From positions 1 to 64,000 of the forward strand of contig JBBIST010000001.1 in NCBI GenBank assembly GCA_037441125.1: 64,000 nt of DNA, in the 5' to 3' direction. How positions within the stretch are numbered: position 1 is the first letter of the stretch; each line of letters begins with the position of its first letter. The notes under the pieces were generated by a model that made no database searches, was not told where the DNA came from, and was given only the letters and a program-made list of their open reading frames with translations. Below are positions 9,069-17,198 of this stretch, in pieces. The DNA comes from JALHMQ01 sp037441125 (GTDB lineage: Bacteria; Pseudomonadota; Gammaproteobacteria; Burkholderiales; Burkholderiaceae_F). The position numbers and the translations under genes were made by a program.

Positions 9069-11882
9069 ATGCCCGCTGACTGGAACTGGTCGTCGCGCAT
9101 GAGTAAGGTGCTAAGCGGGTTCCGCGCGCGCCGGACGGCTCTGGTCCTAGCGCTTCTTGGCATGCTGCTGCTGGCGCTGCACGGACTCGCGCTGCCGGCG
9201 CTAAATTCTCGGGACGATGGTACGCCCCTCACCGAAGCGCCGAGAGAGGAGCGTGCCTTTGCTGCCATACCCGGTGTGCCCGGTAGCTACGCGACGGACC
9301 CTGAGGCAGCTTTCAGGCTGCTCGCCTTCCCGGTGAGCCTGCAGTCGCATACGCGCTATCGCGCCTGCGTTCCAGTAAAGCGCGCGGCTGAGCAGGCGAG
9401 GTTGGTTGTTGACTTTCATGGGCCCGGGTATGACGACGCAGCGCAGGAGACCCGCTTCGATGTCGGGCCGACGCGCCGCGCTCGTCAGTACTGCTTCGAC
9501 TTCGATTCGGCTGCGCCACCGGCCGATGTCGTTTTCCGCGTAATGCAGGACGCGGGCCCTTCGGTTGAAATCGGCACGCCCACACTTGGCCCGGCCACCC
9601 TCCCAGCTTGGATGAGCCGCGTGGACCGTGTGGCTCTGACTGCCGCCGCCGCGCTGCTCGTGTTTGCATGTTTTCTCTGGTTGACGCAGCGCATTATCAA
9701 GGCGCCGGAGCATCGTTCGACCGGCCTCGGAGCAGACGCGCTGATGGCGGTCGCTCTTGTCGCGGTCTCCGCCTATGCGTTGGCGGTCGCCTACAGCTCG
9801 GCGGTCCCCTGGGTGTTCATCGACGAGTACTCATATGCCTGGCTTGCGAAGCACGACGGCGATCTGGCACTCGCGGCACGAGTCGGCATTGTATCGACGC
9901 TTGCGCAGTCGTTCCTCTACTTCAAGGTCTACGGACTTGCCTTCGCGTCGCCGCTGGCGTCGGCCGAGCTGGCGAAAGCGCTAAACGTTATCTTTTGGCT
10001 TGGTGCCGGCGCCGCTGCCTATATCGCCGCACAGCGCTTGCTTTCGCGACCGCTTGCTGCGGGTTTCGCGCTGGTCGTGTTACTGAGCCCGTGGATTATC
10101 TACGTACGTGTGTTCATGCCTGAGGCGATGTACGTGTTCGTCTTCTGGGTATGTGTGGCGGCCTTTCTATGGACCTGGAGGTCGACCGACCCGCGCGGGG
10201 AGGCGCTGCTCGGTGCGGGGCTCGGCGCGCTGGCGCTGGTGAAGTCTCATGCAGTCTTACTGCTGCCAGGGTTCCTGCTCGGTGTCGCCGCTGCGCTGAT
10301 GATTGCCGGCCCGCCTTACCTGCGGACGGTAGTGAGTATCTGCTCCCGCGCGGGCGTCCTGGTGATTGCGTACTTCGGTACCAAGCTGTTGCTCACCTTC
10401 CTCCTCACGGGCTCCGCCACCGGCTCTGCTCTCGGCGGATATGGCGGCGAAGTCGCACGTGTGAGCAACCTTCTATCGGAGCCAGCGCACGCGGCTACCC
10501 AGGTGGGAATGGTGCTGCTGCGACACGCAGGCATCGTTGTTTTGATGGTGGGCGCAGCGCTATTGGCGGCGCTAACGATACTATCGAACTCCTTCTCGCA
10601 ACTTGCAGCGCCGCCCGAGCCGAAGCAGCAGATGACGGTCTTGGTAGCGGCGTCGGCATTGGGGCTACTGGCCAGCCTTATGCTGATCACTGCCCTTTTT
10701 ACCGTGGCAGTTGCCGGCGCTGGACCCCACGAGAGCATCCTACGTACCCACACCCGATACTATGGTTTTTTGCTTCCCTTCGTCTTGCTCGCTGGCATGG
10801 CCGCGAGTCGGTGCATGTGCGAGGAACAGGAGCGTAGAAGGCGCGGGTTGCCGATCGCCATCGCGCTCGCGCTGCTGTCGGCTGGCTGGCTGTTGATGGA
10901 TCCCACTGCGCTCCACGCAAATGATGGCCCGGACGCTCTGGCCGCGCGTCTGCGCTGGCTGGGCATCGCCCTGCAGATTGTGGTGGTCTCGCTGCTGTTT
11001 GCACTCGTGTACACGTCCTTCCGTGGCGGACCGCAGTGGATTGGGGCTTCTACCCTGGTCTACGTTTTGGCTTCCAACTTCGTCTACTGGTCAGTCTACT
11101 ATGCGCCAACTTCTCAGGCCGCGCCGGAAGATTTGGCCGGTAGGCACTTTCGGTTGCTGGTGGCCGAAGCGCTGAGCGACCGGGGCGTGATCGTGGCTTC
11201 GGAAAACTCAGTGCCGCTGCAGAGGCTGCTCTACTACGTCAATGCCAGTTCGCCGGTACGCCTGCGGGCTGATGGCAAGTTGTTGCCGGAAGACTATGTC
11301 AGCAAGGCCTGGGTATTAACCTATGGCGTGTCCCACGCGGTGAATGGCATGAGACCGGTGCATCTGGGCGGAAAGGCCACGCTTCTGCTACCGTTGGACT
11401 CTTCCCTCACCCCCGTAGCCGAACCGGCCGAAGCCGGAGCGCTACGGAGCCGATTTGAACTCGGTCCCGGCGGTGGCATCGTGCCAAACGGCGCCCATGC
11501 GCCTGAGGTTTGGGGCATGTGGTTGCCGCCCACAGCCACACTGCGCTTCGATGAACCCCTTGCTGGCAATGTCCGGACCGAACTGTGGCTCCGTGGCTAC
11601 GGGCCAAATGCGGGCAGGACTATCACCGCTGTGCTGGGCGACGCCCGTAACAGCTTCGAGGTGCCGCGCGAATTGTCGAAAGTTGAACTAAACTTCAGTG
11701 ACGTAAAGTTAGGCATGGAACTGCGATTTGAGGGTCTAGTGGGCGTATCGCCGCGCAGTCTTGGCGAGTCTGCCGACGAACGTGAGCTCGCGCTCGGTCT
11801 AACGCGCGCTGTAGCGATCGTCGAAGACCGACGGCAAGGCACGCGGGCACGGACTGAGACACAGGAGCCGAATGGAAGATAA
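9069..11882 (+). CDS. large multi-pass membrane glycosyltransferase-like protein (GT-C type)
   Basis: A 937-residue integral membrane protein. One hydrophobic segment near residues 20-40 is followed by a ~140-residue soluble stretch, then about a dozen helices from residue ~190. The first loop after a helix contains VFIDEYSYAWLAKHDGD, the kind of acidic loop used for catalysis in GT-C enzymes. The last ~250 residues are soluble and probably periplasmic. It is followed by a polyprenol-phosphate GT2 and a GtrA protein, the arrangement of a Gtr-type periplasmic glycosylation operon in which this would be the GtrC-like transferase. No named family is recognised with certainty. The start is uncertain: an in-frame ATG at 9099 is also plausible. 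Its 3' end overlaps the GT2 gene by 11 bp. Confidence 0.7.
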   Translation: MPADWNWSSRMSKVLSGFRARRTALVLALLGMLLLALHGLALPALNSRDDGTPLTEAPREERAFAAIPGVPGSYATDPEAAFRLLAFPVSLQSHTRYRACVPVKRAAEQARLVVDFHGPGYDDAAQETRFDVGPTRRARQYCFDFDSAAPPADVVFRVMQDAGPSVEIGTPTLGPATLPAWMSRVDRVALTAAAALLVFACFLWLTQRIIKAPEHRSTGLGADALMAVALVAVSAYALAVAYSSAVPWVFIDEYSYAWLAKHDGDLALAARVGIVSTLAQSFLYFKVYGLAFASPLASAELAKALNVIFWLGAGAAAYIAAQRLLSRPLAAGFALVVLLSPWIIYVRVFMPEAMYVFVFWVCVAAFLWTWRSTDPRGEALLGAGLGALALVKSHAVLLLPGFLLGVAAALMIAGPPYLRTVVSICSRAGVLVIAYFGTKLLLTFLLTGSATGSALGGYGGEVARVSNLLSEPAHAATQVGMVLLRHAGIVVLMVGAALLAALTILSNSFSQLAAPPEPKQQMTVLVAASALGLLASLMLITALFTVAVAGAGPHESILRTHTRYYGFLLPFVLLAGMAASRCMCEEQERRRRGLPIAIALALLSAGWLLMDPTALHANDGPDALAARLRWLGIALQIVVVSLLFALVYTSFRGGPQWIGASTLVYVLASNFVYWSVYYAPTSQAAPEDLAGRHFRLLVAEALSDRGVIVASENSVPLQRLLYYVNASSPVRLRADGKLLPEDYVSKAWVLTYGVSHAVNGMRPVHLGGKATLLLPLDSSLTPVAEPAEAGALRSRFELGPGGGIVPNGAHAPEVWGMWLPPTATLRFDEPLAGNVRTELWLRGYGPNAGRTITAVLGDARNSFEVPRELSKVELNFSDVKLGMELRFEGLVGVSPRSLGESADERELALGLTRAVAIVEDRRQGTRARTETQEPNGR

Positions 11883-12600
11883 GAGGATCGCCGTAGTCAT
11901 TCCGAGCTACTGCGTTAAGGCACACGTGCTTGACGTCATCGCTCGCATCGGTCCCGAGGTTCATTTAATCTACGTGGTGGACGATTGCTGCCCAGAAGGC
12001 AGCGGACAGTACGTGCAGGAGCGTTGCATGGATCCGCGCGTCGTCGTTCTGGTGCACGAAGTCAATCAGGGCGTGGGTGGCGCGGTAATGACCGGCTACG
12101 AGCGCGCAATCGCCGACGGCGCAGCCGTGATAGTGAAAATAGACGGCGACGGACAGATGGATCCGGCCCTATTGCCGGATTTCGTAGAGCCCATTCTGCG
12201 CGGCGACGCCGACTACACGAAAGGGAACCGATTCTTCAACCTCGATGAAGTGCGGGCGATGCCCGCGGTGCGGCTCTTCGGCAATGCGGCACTGTCATTC
12301 ATGGCGAAACTGTCGACCGGCTATTGGAACCTCTTCGATCCGACGAACGGCTACACCGCGATTCATGCGCGGGTTGCCGCTGCGTTGCCGCGCGCGAAGA
12401 TCGCGAAGCGATACTTCTTCGAAACGGACATACTGTTTCGACTTAACACCATTCAGGCCGTTGTTTTCGACATTCCTATGGTGGCGGTCTACGGAGCCGA
12501 AAAAAGCAACCTCCGCGTGTCCCGCGTACTCCCAGAGTTTCTCGCGCGGCATTTCGGCAACTTCGGCAAGCGTGTATTTTATGGTTACTTTTTTGTGTGA
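11872..12600 (+). CDS. polyprenol-phosphate glycosyltransferase family 2 (GtrB-like), truncated by a frameshift
   Basis: The GT-A domain is complete: VVIPSYCVKAHVLDVI, VVDDCCPEGSG, metal site KIDGDGQMDP, and NGYTAIHA. Dolichol- or undecaprenyl-phosphate glycosyltransferases of this family end with two transmembrane helices. Here the frame stops at 12598 right after GKRVFYGYFFV, while the expected continuation (LCDFSIASMELL and two helices) is present in the next frame up to 12868. The switch point is a run of six T at 12589-12594. Reading only five T gives YFLCDFSIAS, which matches the family. The gene is therefore either a mutant, phase-variable by slippage, or a sequencing error. Full length would be about 331 residues. 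Confidence 0.85.
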   Translation: MEDKRIAVVIPSYCVKAHVLDVIARIGPEVHLIYVVDDCCPEGSGQYVQERCMDPRVVVLVHEVNQGVGGAVMTGYERAIADGAAVIVKIDGDGQMDPALLPDFVEPILRGDADYTKGNRFFNLDEVRAMPAVRLFGNAALSFMAKLSTGYWNLFDPTNGYTAIHARVAAALPRAKIAKRYFFETDILFRLNTIQAVVFDIPMVAVYGAEKSNLRVSRVLPEFLARHFGNFGKRVFYGYFFV

Positions 12601-12868
12601 CTTCTCAATTGCTTCGATGGAGCTATTGGCCTCTGTGCTTCTTCTCGGCTTCGGGCTGACGTTCGGTTACTACCATTGGTCCCACGCCGTCGCAACTGGT
12701 ATGCCTACGCCGGTCGGAACCGTGATGCTCGCCGCGTTGACTACTTTGCTGGGAGTGCAGTTCGGCCTGGGCTTCCTCTCATACGACATGCGCAGCCGAT
12801 TCGAGCGACCTGTGCATCGGCACCTACCCGGCCTGCGGTCGGCGCGGCCGCCCGCGTACTTGCGATGA
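12595..12868 (+). pseudogene. out-of-frame C-terminal membrane part of the GT2 gene
   Basis: This stretch encodes, in the frame one base ahead, LCDFSIASMELLASVLLLGF then a second helix around GTVMLAALTTLLGVQFGLGF, and ends RPVHRHL before TGA. Those are the two membrane helices that anchor DPM1/GtrB-type glycosyltransferases. There is no plausible independent start or ribosome-binding site, so it would only be expressed by frameshifting or in cells with a five-T tract. The GtrA start overlaps its stop (ATGA), which shows the original operon ran through this frame. Confidence 0.85.
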
Positions 12869-13269
12869 TCCAGCTTCGTTGGCGCTTCGGTCGCTTCGTG
12901 GTGGTTGGCTTCGTTTGCGCGCTGGTAGACACCGCCGTAGTCTGGGCGTTGGACCGACGACTCTTTCCCTACGGTGTTGCAGTCACAGGCGGTTTCTTCG
13001 CCGGAGTAATACTGAACTACGTTCTTCATGCCCGCTTCACTTTTTCGGTCGCGCGCCTGCATGCGGGCCAACTGCTGCGCTTTGTCGCCGTTGTTGCAGC
13101 GAATTACCTGATCACGCTAGCTGTGGTCGCGCTGCTGCACGGCATTGGGGGTGTGGACGTCGTCATCGCGAAGGTTTTATCGCTTCCCATCGTCGCAGTG
13201 AACGGGTATTGGCTGTCAAAGATTTGGGTATTCGGCAAGGGTTCGATAGGCACGGGAGGTACAGCATGA
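12865..13269 (+). CDS. GtrA family membrane protein (putative lipid-linked sugar flippase)
   Basis: A 134-residue protein with four predicted transmembrane helices, typical GtrA length. Family signatures are RFVVVGFVCALVDTAVVWAL at the N-terminus, FFAGVILNYVLHARFTF in the middle and NGYWLSKIWVFG at the C-terminus. GtrA proteins are thought to flip polyprenyl-phosphate-linked sugars made by GtrB-type enzymes. The start at 12865 overlaps the stop of the broken GT2 C-terminal frame, and the stop overlaps the GNAT gene, so GT-C, GT2, GtrA and GNAT look like one transcription unit. An earlier in-frame opening (12676) lies inside the GT2 tail and is rejected. Confidence 0.88.
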   Translation: MIQLRWRFGRFVVVGFVCALVDTAVVWALDRRLFPYGVAVTGGFFAGVILNYVLHARFTFSVARLHAGQLLRFVAVVAANYLITLAVVALLHGIGGVDVVIAKVLSLPIVAVNGYWLSKIWVFGKGSIGTGGTA

Positions 13270-14123
13270 AACTAACGGAGGCACGTGCCGACGATGAGTC
13301 GATCCAAACGTACATGCGGCTCTTCGCCGCTTGCTTCCCGGGAGCCCACCACTACACGGCCGATTACCTTTGCTGGCTTTACCGGGAGAACCCCAGTGGA
13401 GCGGTTGTAGGCTTCGATGCTTGGGAGGGCGGCGAGCTCGCAGCTCACTACGCCTGCGTGCCGGCGCGCCTACTAGTCGGCGGGCGCACCTGCCGCGCAT
13501 TGCTTTCGCTGAACACGGCCACACATCCGTCCTTCCAGGGCAAGGGCCTCTTCACGAAGCTCGCGGCTGCGACGTATGAGCACGCTAAGTCAATTGGGTT
13601 CGATTGCGTGTACGGCGTAGCCAACGCGAACAGCACGCCGGGTTTCGTGCGCAAGCTGGCGTTTCAGCTTGTGCGGCCGCTGGAGGCGCAGCTGGGGCTG
13701 GGCCGCTTGGGCATCGAGGACATCGGCGGGCTCTGTGCAGAGGTTGCTTTCCGTCGGCTGTGGAACCTCGACGAGTTGAAGTGGCGGAGAACGAACCCGG
13801 CGAACCCTGTGCGCCTGACGCAGCTTGGCCCCGGCCACTACGGTGCGGCGGCCGCAACCCACCGCTACGGAATCCAAGCCTGGGGCGAGATCCCGGCGCC
13901 TGAAGACGGCCCTCCATCTGGCTGCGAGCCTGCTCGGCTAGGGCCGCGTCTATTCCTGGGATTGCTTCCCGACGCACGCCGCTACCGCCGCTTGTATCGC
14001 GACATTCCGCACCGGTTGCGGCCCTCGCCGCTGAATCTAATTTACCTGGATTTGAGACAAGGCGTGCCGAGCATTGATCCTGAGCGCATTTGCTTCAGCT
14101 TTCTCGATTTCGATGCCTATTGA
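13266..14123 (+). CDS. GNAT-fold N-acetyltransferase
   Basis: A 285-residue protein with a GNAT core. The substrate-side start is FAACFPGAHHYTADYLCWLYRENPSGAV, the acetyl-CoA pyrophosphate loop region is NTATHPSFQGKGLFTKLAAATYEHAK (Q/R-x-x-G-x-G/A type), and GVANANSTPGFVRKLAF follows. This resembles sugar- or amino-sugar acetyltransferases in surface-glycan loci. The ATG at 13266 overlaps the GtrA stop by four bases. The upstream in-frame extension runs through the gtrA region and is not used. Its acceptor is unknown; location suggests decoration of the same glycan. Confidence 0.8.
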   Translation: MKLTEARADDESIQTYMRLFAACFPGAHHYTADYLCWLYRENPSGAVVGFDAWEGGELAAHYACVPARLLVGGRTCRALLSLNTATHPSFQGKGLFTKLAAATYEHAKSIGFDCVYGVANANSTPGFVRKLAFQLVRPLEAQLGLGRLGIEDIGGLCAEVAFRRLWNLDELKWRRTNPANPVRLTQLGPGHYGAAAATHRYGIQAWGEIPAPEDGPPSGCEPARLGPRLFLGLLPDARRYRRLYRDIPHRLRPSPLNLIYLDLRQGVPSIDPERICFSFLDFDAY

Positions 14124-14979
14124 ACCCCCACTACCCACACTCACAGCCGTGTCCCCGCGCCCCGGCGTTCTATTCATATTCGCACACCAGGACGACGAGT
14201 TCGGCGTGTACGGTTACATCGCGCGCGAGGTTCGAAGCGGCGCGCAGGTGCAGTGCGTTTACCTGACGGACGGAGGGTGGGGCAATCAGGACGTCGCGCG
14301 GCGCAACTCTGAGAGCCTGGCAGTATTGGCGGACCTCGGGGTTGCGCGCGACGCGGTTGCCTTCGTCGGGCAGGAGGCGGCCATTGGCGACGGCAGGCTG
14401 CACCGGTGCCTCGACGAGGCGTTGCGAGGGCTCGAGGCGTTGCTGTCCAGCCGAGCCTTCGAGCGCGTGTACATGCCCGCGTGGGAGGGCGGGCACCAGG
14501 ATCATGATGCAGCTCACCTGATAGGTTTGCGCGTTGCTTGCCGTCTAGGTCGGCTTGGCGGTGTGCGGCAATATTCGCTCTACAACGGCGTCGGTTTGGT
14601 GGGGCCGCTGTTCCGCCTCTTCCATCCGCTGGCCGCCAACGGGCCGACGGAAGATTTGCCGCTAAGTATTGTGGAGCGCGTGCGCTACGCGGGATGGCTG
14701 CTGCGCTACCGTTCGCAGTGGAAGAGCGTGCTGGGTCTGTTGCCGGCCATCGCCCTGTGGCTAGTCATTGACGGAAAGTACCGTACGCAGCCAGTGTCGC
14801 TGGAGCGGACCTGCGAGCGACCGCACCGGGGACTGCTGCTATACGAGCGCCGCACGGGTCTGTGCTTCGAGGAGTTTGAGCGGAGCACGCTAGCGTTTCG
14901 AGAGCAAACGGCCGCGAGTGCGGTGGTTCGTGGAACCCAGGCGTCAACTATCTTGAGGGCTCAACACCAACTAGCTTGA
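14113..14979 (+). CDS. PIG-L family deacetylase
   Basis: Zinc-dependent N-deacetylase of the PIG-L/LmbE family (288 residues), which removes N-acetyl groups from GlcNAc-type sugars. The metal-binding signature AHQDDE is at residues 24-29, and the second histidine motif GGHQDHDAAH is near 127-136, so the active site looks intact. The ATG at 14113 overlaps the GNAT gene by 11 bp; an ATG at 14074 would extend into the upstream gene by 50 bp and is less likely. Pairing an acetyltransferase with a deacetylase suggests replacement of the acyl group on an amino sugar, an inference from context only. Confidence 0.88.
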   Translation: MPIEPPLPTLTAVSPRPGVLFIFAHQDDEFGVYGYIAREVRSGAQVQCVYLTDGGWGNQDVARRNSESLAVLADLGVARDAVAFVGQEAAIGDGRLHRCLDEALRGLEALLSSRAFERVYMPAWEGGHQDHDAAHLIGLRVACRLGRLGGVRQYSLYNGVGLVGPLFRLFHPLAANGPTEDLPLSIVERVRYAGWLLRYRSQWKSVLGLLPAIALWLVIDGKYRTQPVSLERTCERPHRGLLLYERRTGLCFEEFERSTLAFREQTAASAVVRGTQASTILRAQHQLA

Positions 14980-15068
14980 TAAAGCTCGGAAAGCAAGATA
15001 GCGTCGAACTCGGCAACCTCGACGCCAAGCGCTGCCGGGGGTTGGTGGATGAGTTCGTCGACGGCATG
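14979..15068 (+). pseudogene. gmd internal fragment (30 codons)
   Basis: These 90 bases align without gaps to 19787-19876 of the intact gmd gene with 13 mismatches by hand count (about 86% identity). Translation gives IKLGKQDSVELGNLDAKR followed by LVDEFVDGM, against IKLGKQESLELGNLDAKR and YADEYVDGM in Gmd. Nothing of the remaining ~310 codons is present. The fragment begins at the last base of the PIG-L stop codon and runs almost directly into an antitoxin fragment. It is a scar of recombination with a gmd-bearing DNA piece. Confidence 0.85.
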
Positions 15069-15079
15069 AGGCGACGGAA

Positions 15080-15274
15080 ATGCCCACCTTGCACGTGCGA
15101 AATGTCCCCCGTGAAATCTACAAGCGCATCCAGAAGCTCGCTGAGGAGAAGAGCCGCTCGCTGACCGCCGAAGTCATCCAGCTCTTGAACCAGGACCTGC
15201 GCGCGCGTGGCGCGCCGGGGTGCGGTTGAGGTCACCGGACGCATCCGGACGCGGGCGCGGAAGACCGAACTGGA
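15080..15274 (+). pseudogene. decayed ribbon-helix-helix (FitA-like) antitoxin copy
   Basis: An ATG at 15080 opens a 49-codon frame beginning MPTLHVRNVPREIYKRIQKL and ending at TGA 15227. It closely matches the N-terminal 45 residues of the intact antitoxin at 17199 (MAILHVRNVPEKLYKRIQKL). After the premature stop, bases 15236-15274 still match that gene (GRIRTRARKTEL versus ERIRTRARKIEL), so the copy is frameshifted by a small deletion. There is no toxin partner behind it. The 49-residue product could still fold as an RHH dimer, but whether it is expressed is unknown. Confidence 0.8.
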
Positions 15275-15367
15275 TTGAAGGCTACTTTGCGGCGATCAGG
15301 CGCTTGCGAGTGACGAGCTGGTCCTTGTCTGGCCCCAATCTCACCGAGAATCTCAGCAAGGACAAGC

Positions 15368-16609
15368 ATGGAGACCTCTTATCGCGAAATCGACAGATGC
15401 CGTGTCAGCGGCAGTCCGCATCTGGTCACGGTGCTCGACCTCGGCCACCAGGTGCTGACCGGCGTGTTTCCGCGCACCCGCGATGCGGCCGTCACGCGCG
15501 GGCCTCTGCAACTGGTGTGGTGCCCGGACAGCGGCCTGTTGCAGCTCAAGCACTCGTACGACCCGGGCGAGATGTACGGCGAGAACTACGGCTATCGCTC
15601 GGGCCTGAACCAGTCGATGGTTCAGCACCTGTCGGACAAGGTGCAGTGCCTGGAAAGGCTCAATCCGCCGCAGGCCGGCGACGCGGTCCTCGACATCGGC
15701 AGCAACGACGCCACGACTCTGAAGGCGTATGCGACGGCAGGTCTGCGCCGCATCGGCATCGACCCCACGGGCAGCAAGTTCGCGCAGTTCTACCCGCAGG
15801 ACATCAGCCTCGTGCCCGACTTCTTCTCTGCGGCGGCCTATCGCGAGGTCGAGAAGAGGCCGGCGAAGATCGTCACCTCGATCGCGATGTTCTACGACCT
15901 CGAATCACCGGTCGACTTCGCGCGGCAAATTGCCTCGATACTCGCCGACGACGGCATCTGGCACTTTGAGCAAAGCTACATGCCGTCGATGCTGCGGCTC
16001 AATTCCTATGACACGATCTGTCACGAGCATCTTGAGTACTACTCGCTCGCGGTCGTGGCGAAGATCCTGGACGCAGCCGATCTTCGCCTCGTAGATGTGG
16101 CGATGAACGCGGTCAACGGCGGCAGCTTCGCGGTCACGGCCGCCAGGCGGTCCAGCCGGACGCTGCGCGCCAACGACGCGGTGATCGACTGGCTGCTGGA
16201 GCAGGAAGTGCGGATGGGACTGGGCACGCCGCGTCCGTTCCGCGATTTCGAGGAGCGTGTGTTTCGCCATCGCGACGATCTGACCCGGCTCATCCGCGCG
16301 CTGGTGGCCGACGGCAAGCGCATCCACGGCTACGGGGCATCGACGAAGGGCAATGTCGTGCTGCAGTTCTGCGGGCTGACGGCCCGGGACATCGAGGCGA
16401 TTGCCGAGGTCAATCCGGACAAGTTCGGCTGCTTCACGCCCGGCACGCAGATTCCGATCGTCTCGGAGCAAGAGTCGCGTGCGATGCAGCCTGACTACTA
16501 TCTGCTGCTGCCGTGGCACTTCAAGGATGGCATCCTGCGCAGGGAGAAGGAGTTCCTGAGCCGGGGCGGCAAGATGATCGTTCCGTTTCCGGAGATCGAG
16601 ATCGTGTGA
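15368..16609 (+). CDS. NDP-sugar C-methyltransferase-like class I SAM methyltransferase
   Basis: A 413-residue, three-part protein of the TylCIII/NovU/TcaB9 type: N-terminal putative zinc-binding module, central SAM Rossmann fold and C-terminal methyltransf_14 domain. Seen are VLDIGSNDATTLKAYATAGL near residue 108, HFEQSYMPSMLRLNSYDTICHEHLEYYS, GGSFAV and the C-terminal IHGYGASTKGNVVLQFCGL. These enzymes methylate carbon 3 of NDP-4-keto-6-deoxy sugars, which would suit the neighbouring gmd, though many family members act on other sugars. The usual N-terminal CxxC pairs read CRVSGS and CPDSG, so the second cysteine of each pair is serine. AAGGA lies seven bases before the ATG. Confidence 0.83.
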   Translation: METSYREIDRCRVSGSPHLVTVLDLGHQVLTGVFPRTRDAAVTRGPLQLVWCPDSGLLQLKHSYDPGEMYGENYGYRSGLNQSMVQHLSDKVQCLERLNPPQAGDAVLDIGSNDATTLKAYATAGLRRIGIDPTGSKFAQFYPQDISLVPDFFSAAAYREVEKRPAKIVTSIAMFYDLESPVDFARQIASILADDGIWHFEQSYMPSMLRLNSYDTICHEHLEYYSLAVVAKILDAADLRLVDVAMNAVNGGSFAVTAARRSSRTLRANDAVIDWLLEQEVRMGLGTPRPFRDFEERVFRHRDDLTRLIRALVADGKRIHGYGASTKGNVVLQFCGLTARDIEAIAEVNPDKFGCFTPGTQIPIVSEQESRAMQPDYYLLLPWHFKDGILRREKEFLSRGGKMIVPFPEIEIV

Positions 16610-16646
16610 TCACGCGTGCGGTTGCGCGCATGAAGCAGGGGCCAAC

Positions 16647-16670
16647 GAGGAGCGCCGCTTGAAGAAGTGC
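16647..16670 (+). repeat. copy of the gmd ribosome-binding site and first codons
   Basis: Bases 16647-16670 match 19172-19195 at 22 of 24 positions: GAGGAGC-[G/A]-CCGCTTGAAGAAGTG. The 3' copy is the Shine-Dalgarno, TTG start and first codons of intact gmd. This 5' copy leads into an unrelated 24-codon frame. The two copies enclose the toxin-antitoxin/DUF3800 block, so gmd probably once began here, directly behind the C-methyltransferase. Confidence 0.75.
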
Positions 16671-16696
16671 TACTGCGGCGGAGGGAGAGGCAAGCG

Positions 16697-16702
16697 TAAA
16701 AT
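16697..16702 (+). promoter_or_regulatory. possible -10 box for hicBA
   Basis: TAAAAT matches the sigma-70 -10 consensus at five of six positions, 27 bases before the hicB ATG, in otherwise GC-rich DNA. No convincing -35 box lies 16-18 bases upstream. HicB-type antitoxins often autorepress such a promoter; no clear operator palindrome is visible. Confidence 0.3.
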
Positions 16703-16729
16703 GCCACGGTCTCCTACGGAGCAGGCGTC

Positions 16730-16939
16730 ATGAACCTCGTTCTTGAGTGCGAGCGCGAAGAGGATGGTCGCTGGCTTGCCGAGGTTGCAGCACTTCCCGG
16801 AGTGTTGGCCTACGGTGCCTCTGCCAATGAGGCGATGGCCAAGGCCGAGATCCGCGCGCTCCGCGTGTTGGCCGATCGGCTCGAGCACGGCGAGACCGCA
16901 CCGGTCGCCATCGCCATCTCGGTTCCTGCTTCCGCATGA
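16730..16939 (+). CDS. hicB: HicB-like antitoxin
   Basis: A 69-residue protein with the short HicB partial RNase-H-like fold: LVLECEREEDGRWLAEVAAL, PGVLAYGASANEAMAKAEI, RALRVLADRLEHGE. HicB binds and neutralises the HicA mRNA interferase. GGAG lies ten bases before the ATG. The stop overlaps the hicA ATG (ATGA at 16936). The partner toxin is inactivated, leaving this antitoxin as an orphan, though it could still buffer related toxins or regulate its own promoter. No extra C-terminal DNA-binding domain is present. Confidence 0.82.
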   Translation: MNLVLECEREEDGRWLAEVAALPGVLAYGASANEAMAKAEIRALRVLADRLEHGETAPVAIAISVPASA

Positions 16940-17149
16940 GCCAGTGGCCTTCCACGAGGGCCTAGCGTGTCTACGCCGCACTCATCAAGCTGGGCTGGCA
17001 GCTCAAGCGCCAAAGCGGTTCGCACCGCACACTGTGCCGAGAGGGTTCGCCCCGATCTCGTATTCGCCTTTCACGACGGTGAGGAAATCGGCCCGCGGAT
17101 GCTCGCTCGAATTGCGAAGCACACGGGTCTACGGCCCACTGACCTCTGA
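16936..17149 (+). pseudogene. hicA: hicA toxin gene with internal amber codon and frameshift
   Basis: Translation from the ATG gives MSQWPSTRA, then TAG at 16963, then RVYAALIKLGWQLKRQSGSH in the same frame, the double-stranded-RNA-binding-like HicA core including the catalytic-histidine motif GSH. At a run of four C (17050-17053) the similarity jumps frame and continues as PDLVFAFHDGEEIGPRMLAR to the end (TGLRPTDL). Removing one C would restore one frame, and the TAG corresponds to an ordinary sense codon in intact homologues. Two independent lesions make a functional toxin very unlikely. The 61-codon GTG frame at 16967 is only the out-of-frame tail. Confidence 0.85.
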
Positions 17150-17198
17150 GCATCGAAAGCCCGTTCCTGGACTTGCACGAGGAATAGAGGAGACCGAC

